From: Kordiimonadales bacterium IMCC3096
Lineage (GTDB): Bacteria; Pseudomonadota; Alphaproteobacteria; Minwuiales; Minwuiaceae
Assembly (NCBI GenBank): GCA_016865035.1
Contig: CP018227.1
Coordinates: 3,563,501 to 3,627,500, forward strand
DNA length: 64,000 nt
Direction: 5' to 3'
Made by a program: the position numbers and the translations under genes. The notes under the pieces were generated by a model. That model saw only the letters and a program-made list of their open reading frames with translations. It was not told where the DNA came from and made no database searches. Positions within the stretch are counted from its first letter, which is position 1. Every line of letters begins with the position of its first letter. This document shows, one piece after another, positions 9,401 to 16,846 of the stretch.

Positions 9401-11313
9401 GCGAACTGGCACGGATGATGGCGGAGTCGCTGGAGGCGGGAAGCGGCGCAATGCTGGTGGAGGCGGAGCAGGTGCGTGACCGTCTGGCCGCGCTGACCAG
9501 CGACCTGGATGTGCGTGTGAAGGGGCTGGATACCGCGGCGGATGCGGTTACCACGCGCGTCATCGGTGCCGCCGGGGAGATCGAACTGCGTGCAGAATCC
9601 CTTGGTGCGCTGGGCGCGCGCATCGGCAACGAGACGCTTGCCCAGGCGGAGGCGCTGGCGACCCATATCAGCACGCTTGCCACGCGCGTCGATGAGAGCG
9701 AGAGCCGCATGAGCCAGTCCGGCCAGCGGATCGAGGATGCCAGCGGGCGCAGCACGGCGGCGGCACGGGCTGCAACCGCTGCGATCGGTGAGGCCGTATC
9801 GGCGATCGACGCCGGGCTTGGCCGTACCGGTGACATGGAACTCGCCGCCGGGCGTCTGGCCAGCGTGGCGGAGGAATCCCGCAACCGGATCGGTGCCGCG
9901 GCTGACGAGAGTCTGGCGCAGTCCCGCGCGCTGGCGCAGGAAAGCGCGCAGCTGACCGACCAGACCCGCAGCCTGGTCGAGGCAGCGGCCGGTGGCGCGG
10001 CACGGCTGGCCACGGCCCTGGCCAACGCCCGCCAGGAAACCCAGCGCTTCACCGATGCGGAGAGCCGGGCAAGAGCCGAGGCGGAAGAGGTCGTGGATGC
10101 GCTTGGCGCCCGTGTCTCGATGGTGCAGCAGATGTCCATCGACCTGAAGGCAACGGGTACGGATATCGATGCCTTGCTGGCGGCCCGCATCGACGCGCTT
10201 TCGCACGCCGGTGACAAGGCCAGACAGGCGGCTGGTGCCGTCTCCGAAGACCTGACGGGTCATCAGCAGCAGCTTGAGCGGATGACGGCGACAGCGCGCG
10301 ATCACGCCGCTGAGATGGAGCGGGGCATCACCGAGGCCATTGCACGATTGCAGGCCGACTCGGCGGCGCTGGAACAGGGTTTCGGTGCTGCCTTCGGTCG
10401 GCTGCAGGACAGTACGGAACAGGCCGAGAAGGGGCTGACCGACGCGCTTGGACGTCTTCAGGATGGAACGACCGCGGTCGAGCAGGGGGCAAGCGCGGCT
10501 GCCACACGCTTGCAGGGCGAAGCCACGGCGCTCGGCCGGTCGCTGCGCGAAGCGGGCAGCGCGGGTGAGGGCGCCGCGCAGGTGGTGGCCGATGCGGTGG
10601 CAAACTTGCAGGCGGCGCTGGCCACCACACGCGCAGAGTCTGCGGATGTGGATGCGGCAGCGACGGCCTCGACCGCTGCTCTGGAACGGCAGCGCAGGGC
10701 CTGCGAAGAGGCGATGGCCGAAGCGCAGAAGGCCCTGGCCGAGGCGGAGCGGACCCTGAGCGCGCAGGTGGGTGCCATGGCCTCCACCTCCAAGGCCGCG
10801 ACCATGCAGTCCGGGCTGGCCGCGAAGGCGTTCGAGGTTCAGGTCGGTCAGTTGCAGAGGGCATCCAAGGGCGCGGCAAGGGCGGCTGTCGAATTGCGCG
10901 ACCGGACGGCGGACAATCGCGACAAGCGGTTCCTGCAGTCTGCGGCCTTCGTGGCGGAGGGGCTGAATTCCCTCTCGCTGGACCTGCACCGCCTGCTGGA
11001 TCGCGATGCAACCGAGTCGGAATGGCGCAAGTTCTATCGCGGCGACCGTGGCTTCTTTGCCCGGCGGCTGGTGGCCCGCAGCGAGGCGAAACAGATCGCG
11101 ACGCTCTATCGGGACGGTGATGACTTCCGTCGCTTCGTGGACCTGTACCTCAACGAATTCGAGTCGCTGATGCTAAATGTGGAGCGGGCCGACCAGCAGG
11201 GCATGTTGAGTGCCGTGTTCCTCAGTGCCGACGTGGGCAAGCTCTATCTGCTGCTTTGCGAGGCGCTGGATCGGGAGCCTGCGGGCAAGCGGATATTGCA
11301 ACGCGCATCCTGA
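6421..11313 (+). CDS. Giant membrane-anchored coiled-coil protein, TipN-like
   Basis: A 1630-residue protein with two N-terminal membrane helices (about 35-55 and 70-92), a very long Ala/Glu/Arg-rich, Trp-poor helical region (about 110-1520) with repeated short heptad-like modules, and a compact conserved C-terminal block (about 1535-1620) containing KFYRGDRGFFARRLV, RDGDDFRRFVDLYLNEFESL and LSADVGKLYLLLCEALDRE. This architecture, two helices then coiled coil then a C-terminal block, is that of the alphaproteobacterial polarity factor TipN (birth-scar protein of Caulobacter), which is shorter (about 890 residues). Assignment to that group is inferred from layout and tail. The helical part scores superficially like apolipoprotein or methyl-accepting domains, but no chemoreceptor signalling hairpin is visible. 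Confidence 0.65.
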   Translation: MLLKWPNPGPENAGDPESGRTPLTVESLDRIRRGTAALLLGLTVLWLVLVGAWFMQSAGLSAISLMLPHEVALVVIAAFVPPAFIWLAGFWYWRSVDSRHSRSALHAVLKDMAFPDPEAEARLNAMTLSLRRLSQALESETTNALTRVERLDERIGKGTEALSAAARHAAEQSDHLGQAIMDRAEAQRTLLGDVRALDSEIRTLGERQGQALGQAVAEAGRRTAEIEASLRTQLVAADDTVEQVAKRAGQINTMLEQPMARLREEADSTVRRVSGVSQDLRSRMEALSQVIARTMDQADGLREGVDDQIARLRDGLGNVQSTMTTVIAESRQQLVDLEEITGRSAESAGQSAEAIAARNASLARVLDDIGIVTAEAEQALQSTADRTWAATQRFATEIETLGERGSAVSDQAEDMAGRIGRLTGDLAEIEQRLAANTGRMEESRDDLAASVAEMQGTAAQMIDNVEERLKAAASMAVASSERSEERVIAVADRLRASIAELSDYIGTVESRAIAVAGRGDAQVEALGARAVELSDIISSIDAAVAQGDTTLSGVVSRTESALAAVRHGLGDVGQAMDDMDQRTTRSVGLLAEHGEQIDELSTRVLGGMERMERAFALRSDALERLGLRVEATVEKAETDVTARTEAAATLLEKMAGDASLTVGHATVAVRELLDEMSARTDRISTSVANANMATSETTSQVDERVAELTLLLRDIERTVADTGARVSEVEDRARGAVEGLEAGVGALGTAAVELGGQAGNAALHLDSISDLMADRTEALATLVSRLSDAAVDADSDVRARLEGLAATLEDAMASTRLTTTALAQQATRVEVVGGEVAGRIDVSIAHVDERLAEAAQAADGAAARMAEKTAELALMVGDLGAAAGQAETSISDVRSGLDSVLAEINEGTVRMVSEVRSLGSMALHTGDTLKGSAEAVSARNQALLDSFNAAIGALADDGQRIGDLIQSLKDSVGATETTISPALDRMATRVRDASELARMMAESLEAGSGAMLVEAEQVRDRLAALTSDLDVRVKGLDTAADAVTTRVIGAAGEIELRAESLGALGARIGNETLAQAEALATHISTLATRVDESESRMSQSGQRIEDASGRSTAAARAATAAIGEAVSAIDAGLGRTGDMELAAGRLASVAEESRNRIGAAADESLAQSRALAQESAQLTDQTRSLVEAAAGGAARLATALANARQETQRFTDAESRARAEAEEVVDALGARVSMVQQMSIDLKATGTDIDALLAARIDALSHAGDKARQAAGAVSEDLTGHQQQLERMTATARDHAAEMERGITEAIARLQADSAALEQGFGAAFGRLQDSTEQAEKGLTDALGRLQDGTTAVEQGASAAATRLQGEATALGRSLREAGSAGEGAAQVVADAVANLQAALATTRAESADVDAAATASTAALERQRRACEEAMAEAQKALAEAERTLSAQVGAMASTSKAATMQSGLAAKAFEVQVGQLQRASKGAARAAVELRDRTADNRDKRFLQSAAFVAEGLNSLSLDLHRLLDRDATESEWRKFYRGDRGFFARRLVARSEAKQIATLYRDGDDFRRFVDLYLNEFESLMLNVERADQQGMLSAVFLSADVGKLYLLLCEALDREPAGKRILQRAS

Positions 11314-11383
11314 CCGATCAGGCCACTTGATTGCGGCTGCCTCTGTCTGGCATTGAACGCGACGAACAGAGGGGGAGCGCGCC

Positions 11384-12550
11384 ATGAAGGATGGCAACGG
11401 AATACTGGCCGAATATGGCGTGACCGTCTTCGAGGTCATGAGTCGTCTGGCCATCGAACATGGCTCTATCAACCTCGGGCAGGGCTTTCCCGACGACAAT
11501 GGGCCCGACGACGTGCGCGCCGTCGCGGCGGCGGCGCTGGAGGACCAGCCGAATCAGTATCCGCCGATGCTGGGGGTTCCCGATCTGCGGCAGGCTGTGG
11601 CCGCGCATGGCAAGCGGTTCTACGGGCTGGATGTCGACTGGCAGACGGAGACCATGGTTACCTCCGGTGCCACGGAGTCGCTCGCGGCCTGCTTCCTGGC
11701 CCTGATCGAGCCGGGGGACGAGGTGGTCTGCTTCGAGCCGCTCTACGACTGCTACCTGCCCATGATCCGCCGTGCGGGCGGTATCCCGAAGCTGGTGCGG
11801 CTCGACCCGCCGGACTGGACCCTGCCGGAAGACCGGCTGCGCGCCGCCTTCGGGCCGAAGACCAAGTTCATCCTGCTGAACAACCCGCTGAATCCGGCGG
11901 CCAAGGCCTTCAGCCGTGCCGAACTGCAGATCATCGCCGATCTGGTGCTGGAGCATGACACCTACGCCGTCTGTGACGAGGTCTATGAGCACATCCTGTT
12001 CGACGGCCTGCAGCACACGCCGCTGATCAGCCTGGACGGCATGCGCGACAGGTGCATCAAGATCGGCTCGGCGGGCAAGACCTTCTCCCTGACCGGCTGG
12101 AAGGTGGGATACATGACCGCCTGCCCGGCGCTGCTGCAGCGTGTTGCCAAGGCGCACCAGTTCCTCACCTTCACCACCGCGCCGAACCTGCAGCGGGCCG
12201 TGGCCTTCGGACTGGCGAAGGATGACAGCTATTTCACCGGCCTGACCGCCGACATGCAGGCGAAGCGCGACCGGATCCGTGACGGCCTCACGGCCATCGG
12301 CTTCGAACCGGCGCTCTGCCAGGGCACCTATTTCCTGAACGCCGACATCCGCTCCGTGGGGTTCGAGGGCAGCGACGTGGACTTCTGCCGGGAGATCACC
12401 CTGAACGCCGGCGTCACCACCGTCCCCGTCAGCGCCTTCTACGCATCGGAGGGCGCCCGCACCAACTTCGTCCGCTTCTGCCTCTCCAAGCAGGACAGCC
12501 TTCTGGACGCCGCCGTGGCGAAGCTGGGGGACTGGGTGGGGAGGGGGTAA
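11384..12550 (+). CDS. PLP-dependent aminotransferase, class I/II
   Basis: A 388-residue fold-type I aminotransferase. SINLGQGFPDDNGP and QYPPMLGVPDLRQAV form the N-terminal substrate region, NNPLNPAAKAFS contacts the cofactor, DEVYEHI supplies the Asp that pairs with the pyridine nitrogen, and Lys232 in SAGKTFSLTGWKVG is the Schiff-base lysine. The pattern is nearest to the methionine/kynurenine aminotransferase branch (YbdL and KAT types). It stands alone between the TipN-like gene and the accessory island; ribosome site GAGGGGGAGCG precedes ATG 11384. Exact amino donor unknown. Confidence 0.88.
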   Translation: MKDGNGILAEYGVTVFEVMSRLAIEHGSINLGQGFPDDNGPDDVRAVAAAALEDQPNQYPPMLGVPDLRQAVAAHGKRFYGLDVDWQTETMVTSGATESLAACFLALIEPGDEVVCFEPLYDCYLPMIRRAGGIPKLVRLDPPDWTLPEDRLRAAFGPKTKFILLNNPLNPAAKAFSRAELQIIADLVLEHDTYAVCDEVYEHILFDGLQHTPLISLDGMRDRCIKIGSAGKTFSLTGWKVGYMTACPALLQRVAKAHQFLTFTTAPNLQRAVAFGLAKDDSYFTGLTADMQAKRDRIRDGLTAIGFEPALCQGTYFLNADIRSVGFEGSDVDFCREITLNAGVTTVPVSAFYASEGARTNFVRFCLSKQDSLLDAAVAKLGDWVGRG

Positions 12551-12594
12551 TTTCGCCGCTAGAGCGTATGGCCTAATTCTTTGACAGCGTTAGC

Positions 12595-13053
12595 TTACTT
12601 TTCTTGCCCCAGCGCATCCGACTCTGGGCCATATTCTAATGTCCAACGTACGAGATACCGCGTATCGCACCCGTTGCAGGCAAATGTCGTGGTTTCATTC
12701 GTCTTCAACTTCAGAAATGTGTTGGCATCGAATTGCGCCCTCTGGTCACAATTCTTGCAATCGAGAGTGATGAAATAGGGCTCGAACCTGAAAGCATCGT
12801 TATCGAAATGCGTGATATACGAGGCATTGCACTGCTCGTTTTGGCATTCGACAATGGTCTCCTCGTCGAGCAATTCGCTATTGCGAACAATGCTATGGCC
12901 GCATTTTTCGCATGAAAAGGTCGCCGTGTAGGAGAAATAGGCGTCAAATTTGGTGCTGGCTATTAATTCGACGTACTCAATTACGTCCTCAAGGAAAGTG
13001 CGTAATTTTGGTTCATCGAATTCTTGGGGATGTTGGCCTTTTTTTCTTGGCAT
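12595..13053 (-). CDS. C-terminal fragment of an IS-split zinc-ribbon-like gene
   Basis: A 152-codon open frame beginning at an internal ATG. It carries four Cys pairs: CEKCG, CQNEQC, CKNC and CNGC, suggesting two zinc ribbons. Base composition is markedly AT-richer than the surrounding core genes. Removing the IS3 element (13071-14356) and one copy of its AAG duplication joins this frame without a shift to the 301-codon frame ending at 14358, so this is the C-terminal third of one gene rather than an independent gene. Whether the internal ATG is used today is unknown. No function is recognised. Confidence 0.6.
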   Translation of the reverse strand: MPRKKGQHPQEFDEPKLRTFLEDVIEYVELIASTKFDAYFSYTATFSCEKCGHSIVRNSELLDEETIVECQNEQCNASYITHFDNDAFRFEPYFITLDCKNCDQRAQFDANTFLKLKTNETTTFACNGCDTRYLVRWTLEYGPESDALGQEK

Positions 13054-13131
13054 CCGGATATGCAGGTAAGAGAGGTGGTTCGGTTCGTTTGAACAGTTTC
13101 GAGCCGTTTCTTAGGTGGATTTTCCGCTTGG

Positions 13132-13962
13132 TTATGCCGCCACCGGGATTGGTTGCAACTTGATGTGATATGCCTGATCGGGCGTTTGCCCTTCCAGCGA
13201 TGAATGCGGTCTCCTTGTGTTGTAGAAGGCCAGGTATCGGTCGATGCCCTGTCGGGCGGCTGACACGCTTTCATAGGCGTGCAGATAGACCTCCTCGTAT
13301 TTGACGCTGCGCCAGAGCCGTTCGACAAACACGTTATCGCGCCAAGCGCCCTTGCCATCCATGCTGATCTGGATGTCGGCGTCCTTCAGCGCCTTGATGA
13401 AGTCAATGGACGTGAACTGTGATCCTTGGTCCGAGTTCATGATCTCCGGCTTGCCATATCTGCGCAGGGCATCATTCAAGGCCTCCAGACACGGCGCTGT
13501 TTCCAGCGTCACCGACAGCCGCCAGGCCAGAACCTTGCGGCTGAACCAGTCCAGAACGGCGACCAGATAGACGAACCCTCGGGCCATGGGAATGTAGGTA
13601 ATATCCATGGCCCAGACCTGATTGGGCTGCGTCACGGCCAGCTTGCGCAGCAGGTAGGGATAGATCCTGTGACCGGGCGCAGGCTTGCTGGTGTTCGGTC
13701 TGCGATAGAGCGCCTCAATGCCCATCGTTTTCATGCAGGTTGCCACGTGCAGCCGCCCGGCCGTGAAGCCTTCCTGCCGCAGCAACCCTTTCATCATACG
13801 GCTGCCCGCGAACGGGTAGTCCATGTGCAACTCGTCAATTCTGCGCATAAGCTTGAGGTCCGCCGCACTGGTCGGGCGCGGCGCGTAATACAGGCTGCCC
13901 CGGCTGATCCCGAGAAGCCGGGCTTGCCGTGTCAGGCTCAGCCTGTGGTCCGGGCCCGTCAT
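13132..13962 (-). CDS. IS3-family transposase OrfB (copy 1)
   Basis: A 276-residue integrase-fold transposase. The catalytic triad is Asp120 (WAMDITYI), Asp178 (NSDQGSQF) and Glu214 (VERLWRS), with the canonical 35 residues between the second Asp and Glu. An HTH_21 region precedes it (DYPFAGSRMMKGLL), and IS3-type AFYNTRRPHSSL follows. The start overlaps the orfA stop as ATGA (13959-13962) with AAGG just ahead, so it may be made by translational coupling; no A-rich slippery heptamer is visible in the overlap. Confidence 0.95.
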   Translation of the reverse strand: MTGPDHRLSLTRQARLLGISRGSLYYAPRPTSAADLKLMRRIDELHMDYPFAGSRMMKGLLRQEGFTAGRLHVATCMKTMGIEALYRRPNTSKPAPGHRIYPYLLRKLAVTQPNQVWAMDITYIPMARGFVYLVAVLDWFSRKVLAWRLSVTLETAPCLEALNDALRRYGKPEIMNSDQGSQFTSIDFIKALKDADIQISMDGKGAWRDNVFVERLWRSVKYEEVYLHAYESVSAARQGIDRYLAFYNTRRPHSSLEGQTPDQAYHIKLQPIPVAA

Positions 13963-14270
13963 TTCCTTGCGCTCGGCAACAGACCGGCCTTGTCGAGCGC
14001 GCCCTCTAAAAAATCGTTTTCCAGCGCCAGCTGGCCAATCTTCGCGTGCAGGGACTTTACGTCGATCTGCGGCTCTTTCGCGGCCTTTGGCGTGTCATCG
14101 AAGACACCCGTTACGCCCTCAAGCAGCTGATCCTTCCACTGCTTGATCTGATTGGGATGCAGGTCGAACTGCGTCGCCAGCTCGCTCATCGTCCTGTCGC
14201 CCTTCAGCGCCGCCAATGCGACTTTCGCTTTGAAGGCAGGGCTGTGGTTCCGCCTGGGTCGTCTTGTCAT
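13959..14270 (-). CDS. IS3-family transposase OrfA (copy 1)
   Basis: A 103-residue HTH_Tnp_1 protein (RRNHSPAFKAKVALAALKGD, then ELATQFDLHPNQIKQWK), followed by a leucine-containing helix near SLHAKIGQLALENDFL that usually mediates OrfA/OrfAB pairing. The start at 14270 is preceded by AAGGAGCGAAG. The frame is open upstream to 14321 but without a ribosome site. Binds the element ends together with OrfB. Confidence 0.93.
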   Translation of the reverse strand: MTRRPRRNHSPAFKAKVALAALKGDRTMSELATQFDLHPNQIKQWKDQLLEGVTGVFDDTPKAAKEPQIDVKSLHAKIGQLALENDFLEGALDKAGLLPSARK

Positions 14271-14354
14271 CTTCGCTCCTTCGTCCCGGCAACGCTGCCG
14301 GATTGGGAGCAGAAAATCCACCTAACTCAACTGTCCAGATTTGTCGGGCCACCT

Positions 14355-15260
14355 CTAAGATCCCAGCTTTTGCCAATGCCGACCGATTTCGCGGGGCGAT
14401 ACACCAGTAGTTTGACCAACTGTCACGAAATTGTCTTTCGCAGGCGTACCAGGCTCGGAATCCGACGCTACCCTGAGCGTCGAACCCCTAGCCAAGTGCG
14501 CATCCACCAGTTCCATTAGGCGTTCCAATGCGCGACGCGGCTGCCAAGCAGCAATTTCGTCTATTGTCACTTTCTCGAGGCGAAGCTGCAGCTTCTGGTA
14601 TGCAATACGCTCCAAGGCATATCGCAATTCCAGACATGCGTAGAGAAGCCGGTGATGGTCGCCGCTAGCTAGATGCGCCCGGGCACGCTCAATATGAGGG
14701 TCGGTGCCAAATACCAATCTTGCCTCACTGGAAACTAGTTCTTCCGCTGCTTCAAAAAAAAGCATGGCGGCAAATGCAGCCAGCTTCGCTTCGTCCTCTG
14801 TGTCGTACTGTCTCTTGGCAAAGTAGGGCGCGTCGCTCTCCTTCTCGACAATCCGCGCACTCCAGACTCGCCCCTTCTGGAATACCGTAATATTGAATCC
14901 GTCTGTGTTGATATACGGATTGCCGTTTCGCGAAATTCGCCATTTCCGCAACAACCAGTTACGTCGGCGCCGCGAAGCATTCCTGAGGACACGTTCTCGG
15001 TTGCGTGCTGCATCATAGTCCTGCTCCATATGGCCAGCGCAAACGCAACCCACGGCTAGCTCATCAGGATACTCTTGATGCGTCATGTAATGGACATAGC
15101 GTATGGACTGCACCTCGCACATCTCGCAAGTAGCATTTGGGGCCCCAAGGTCATCGATCCCGTTGCATGCCCAGCCTCGCTGTGGAACACCTGCGAGTGA
15201 CCACTTTCCGGAACCGCGCGCGATCAGCCCTTCTTCGATATCACCATTCATTTGACACAT
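14355..15260 (-). CDS. N-terminal fragment of an IS-split gene
   Basis: A 301-codon frame whose stop codon (14355-14357) is created by the IS terminus. The first 85 residues contain Cys/His clusters (CNGIDD, CEMCEV, HYMTHQE, VGCVCAGHM) that look like a treble-clef or ribbon zinc site. A basic stretch RNASRRRRNWLLRKW follows, then GNPYINTDGFNITVFQKG, and a helical region about 190-265 (LLYACLELRYALERIAYQKL). It continues in frame with the fragment at 12595-13068 once the element is removed. Function not recognised. The truncated product may still be made. Confidence 0.65.
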   Translation of the reverse strand: MCQMNGDIEEGLIARGSGKWSLAGVPQRGWACNGIDDLGAPNATCEMCEVQSIRYVHYMTHQEYPDELAVGCVCAGHMEQDYDAARNRERVLRNASRRRRNWLLRKWRISRNGNPYINTDGFNITVFQKGRVWSARIVEKESDAPYFAKRQYDTEDEAKLAAFAAMLFFEAAEELVSSEARLVFGTDPHIERARAHLASGDHHRLLYACLELRYALERIAYQKLQLRLEKVTIDEIAAWQPRRALERLMELVDAHLARGSTLRVASDSEPGTPAKDNFVTVGQTTGVSPREIGRHWQKLGS

Positions 15261-15426
15261 TTAAAGTCGTTTGTGTGCAATCAACATGTTTTCAATCAGT
15301 GCATTTTTTTCATTGAAAATATCTTCATCTTCTCCCGAACATTTTTCATTGCTCGAATTAGCAGAGGGTATTCCTATGATATGGTCGATATGGTCTGTAT
15401 TAAAGATAAAAATTGAGTAACATGCA
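15261..15426. other. AT-rich divergent intergenic region
   Basis: About 166 bases, much richer in A and T than the core genes, between the divergent split gene and the small protein gene. It contains a short inverted repeat TTTCAAT/ATTGAAA and several T runs; no clear promoter boxes could be fixed. It probably carries the promoters of both accessory genes. Confidence 0.4.
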
Positions 15427-15465
15427 ATGAATTGCGAAGAATTTTTTTTGTGTGGCGAGAAAGCA

Positions 15466-15660
15466 ATGCAGACCATGGAATTTGACGCTTATCAGGAACA
15501 ACTCGCCAAGCGAAAGCAGGAGTTGGGGATCGTCATTGACCCCGATGCGTATCGCAATGACGGGTCGCGCCGTACCGCGTCGAAGCGCGCACTCTTGCAA
15601 GCCCTTGCAGACAATGCTGTAGCGCAGGGACGGTCGGTTCCCTTCAAGGCGAACTACTGA
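15466..15660 (+). CDS. Small hypothetical protein (64 residues)
   Basis: A short, charged protein: EFDAYQEQLAKRKQELGIVI, then DPDAYRNDGSRRTASKRALL, ending GRSVPFKANY. The regular charge pattern and defined ending make it look like a real gene of a small uncharacterised family. ATG 15466 was preferred because GCGAGAAAGC lies upstream; the frame is open from 15427, and ATG 15475 is also possible. GC content rises from the AT-rich upstream region into the coding part. It sits at the edge of the accessory island, next to the convergent gentisate dioxygenase gene. Function unknown. Confidence 0.6.
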   Translation: MQTMEFDAYQEQLAKRKQELGIVIDPDAYRNDGSRRTASKRALLQALADNAVAQGRSVPFKANY

Positions 15661-15669
15661 GAACTGCTC

Positions 15670-16710
15670 TCACCCGTTCCCGCGCTGTTCGCGCCAGAGG
15701 TCGAGCTTTTCCTGGACCGGACGGTCGGAGAAGCTGAAGAGGACGGCGTCGGTTGCCGCGTTCAGGCTGTACCAGGCCCATGACGGCACCACGAAATGGT
15801 CGCGGGGGCCGAAGCTGAAGGTCTCGTCGGCGATGGTGACGGTGCCCGTCCCCTCGACGACCGAGAACACCATGGCATCCGTGGCGCGATAGGGGACACC
15901 GGCGAAATCCCTCGGCAGCAACTGCATGAAGGTCGCCATGGTCGGGATGGCGTGGTCGCCGTTCACCGGGTTGACGTAGCGCAGCTTCAGACCCTGGGCC
16001 GGATCCCATTCCTCTGTCCGGCGCATGGTCTCCAGTGCGTCCCGGGTACGGCTGTAGGGATAGCTGAAGACGGGGGAGGTGTGGGTCGGCGCGGTATAGC
16101 CGTCGGGCAGCATGCCCTGGCCATAGCGGGCCAGTGAATCACCCACGGGCCGGGCGATGGGCTGGCGGTCCTGCCCCCATTTCTCCACGAAGCTGGCGTC
16201 GAACATGGTGATCATCGGAATGTCGAGCCCATCCAGCCAGACCATGGGTTCGGCGGAATCATTGCCATGGTCGTGCCACGTCCAGCTTGGCGTGATGACG
16301 AAATCACCGGGCTGCATCAGGGCCTTCTCGCCATCGACAGCGGTATAGGCACCATTGCCCTCCACCACGAAGCGCAGGGCCGACTGGGTATGGCGGTGGG
16401 CGGGCGCGACCTCGCCCGGCAGGATGAGTTGCAGACCGGCGTAGAGGGAGGTGGTGATCTTCGCCTCACCCGGCATGCCGGGATTCTCCAGGATCAGGAC
16501 ACGGCGTTCCGCCTCCTTCGCCGTGATCAGGTCGCCGGAGGCCATGATGTGCGGGCGGATCTCGTCATAGCGCCAGAGGGCAGGGCGGACCCGGCTCTTC
16601 GGCTCCTTCGTGATCAGGTCGTGCAGCACCTCCCACAGGGGCGCCATGTTGAGGGGGCGGATCTCGTCATAGAATCCTTCCCGCCGTTGCTGTTGCGCCT
16701 GATCCGGCAT
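15670..16710 (-). CDS. Gentisate 1,2-dioxygenase
   Basis: A 346-residue bicupin dioxygenase that opens the ring of gentisate (2,5-dihydroxybenzoate) to maleylpyruvate. The N-terminal cupin carries the iron ligands His105 and His107 (PAHRHTQSALRFVVEG) and His146/His148 (SWTWHDHGND). The second cupin (about 260-330) has GTGTVTIADETFSFGPRD and lacks the HxH, as in the family. MPDQAQQQRREGFYDEI is a usual start, chosen because GGGGAGAGCAAT precedes ATG 16710; the longer frame to 16947 is not supported. A FAD monooxygenase at 24220-25896 could supply gentisate or a related hydroxybenzoate, but the two are not in one operon. Confidence 0.88.
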   Translation of the reverse strand: MPDQAQQQRREGFYDEIRPLNMAPLWEVLHDLITKEPKSRVRPALWRYDEIRPHIMASGDLITAKEAERRVLILENPGMPGEAKITTSLYAGLQLILPGEVAPAHRHTQSALRFVVEGNGAYTAVDGEKALMQPGDFVITPSWTWHDHGNDSAEPMVWLDGLDIPMITMFDASFVEKWGQDRQPIARPVGDSLARYGQGMLPDGYTAPTHTSPVFSYPYSRTRDALETMRRTEEWDPAQGLKLRYVNPVNGDHAIPTMATFMQLLPRDFAGVPYRATDAMVFSVVEGTGTVTIADETFSFGPRDHFVVPSWAWYSLNAATDAVLFSFSDRPVQEKLDLWREQRGNG

Positions 16711-16846
16711 ATTGCTCTCCCCGGGGATGACTGGTCGCGCGGGTTTGGCCCGCACCGATTGTTTCTGCCCTGATCTTCGGCCACAATCCGGCCCTGTTGC
16801 AACCTGCTGGCGCACCTGCCGCCCTCGTCTGAACGGAATTTCCCAC

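Larger units (their letters stand above)
13071..14356 (-). mobile_element. IS3-family insertion sequence, copy 1
   Basis: 1286 bp bounded by inverted ends: both read inward as AGAGGTGG (8 perfect bases), with further matches including ACAGTT at positions 23-28. The flanking trinucleotide AAG is duplicated (13068-13070 and 14357-14359), the 3-bp target duplication usual for IS3. The boundaries were fixed by comparison with the second copy at 45569-46854, where similarity begins and ends at exactly the same bases. Contains orfA and orfB. Confidence 0.95.
12595..15260 (-). pseudogene. Zinc-finger-like gene interrupted by IS3-family element
   Basis: Read on the minus strand, the frame runs from ATG 15260 to codon TCT at 14358, then, after excision of the element, continues with TAC formed from 13068-13066 and on to the stop at 12595. 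That restores 458 codons with no frameshift or stop. The rebuilt protein has an N-terminal Cys/His-rich section (CEMCEV, HYMTHQE, CVCAGHM), a central helical section rich in ALE and LEL repeats (about 190-265), and C-terminal zinc ribbons. The helical part recalls HEPN-like four-helix domains, but this is only an impression. The gene is flanked by core genes, consistent with a single-gene accessory insertion. Confidence 0.75.

Noticed and set aside
7282-10989. A 1235-codon open frame on the minus strand
   Set aside because: It is antisense to the coiled-coil gene; strong codon bias (GC-rich third positions) opens this frame, and the translation is Arg/His/Gly-rich with no domain.
12551-15660. 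Integrative element with attachment sites at a tRNA
   Set aside because: No tRNA, integrase or flanking direct repeat was seen; the island is a single split gene, one small gene and the IS.
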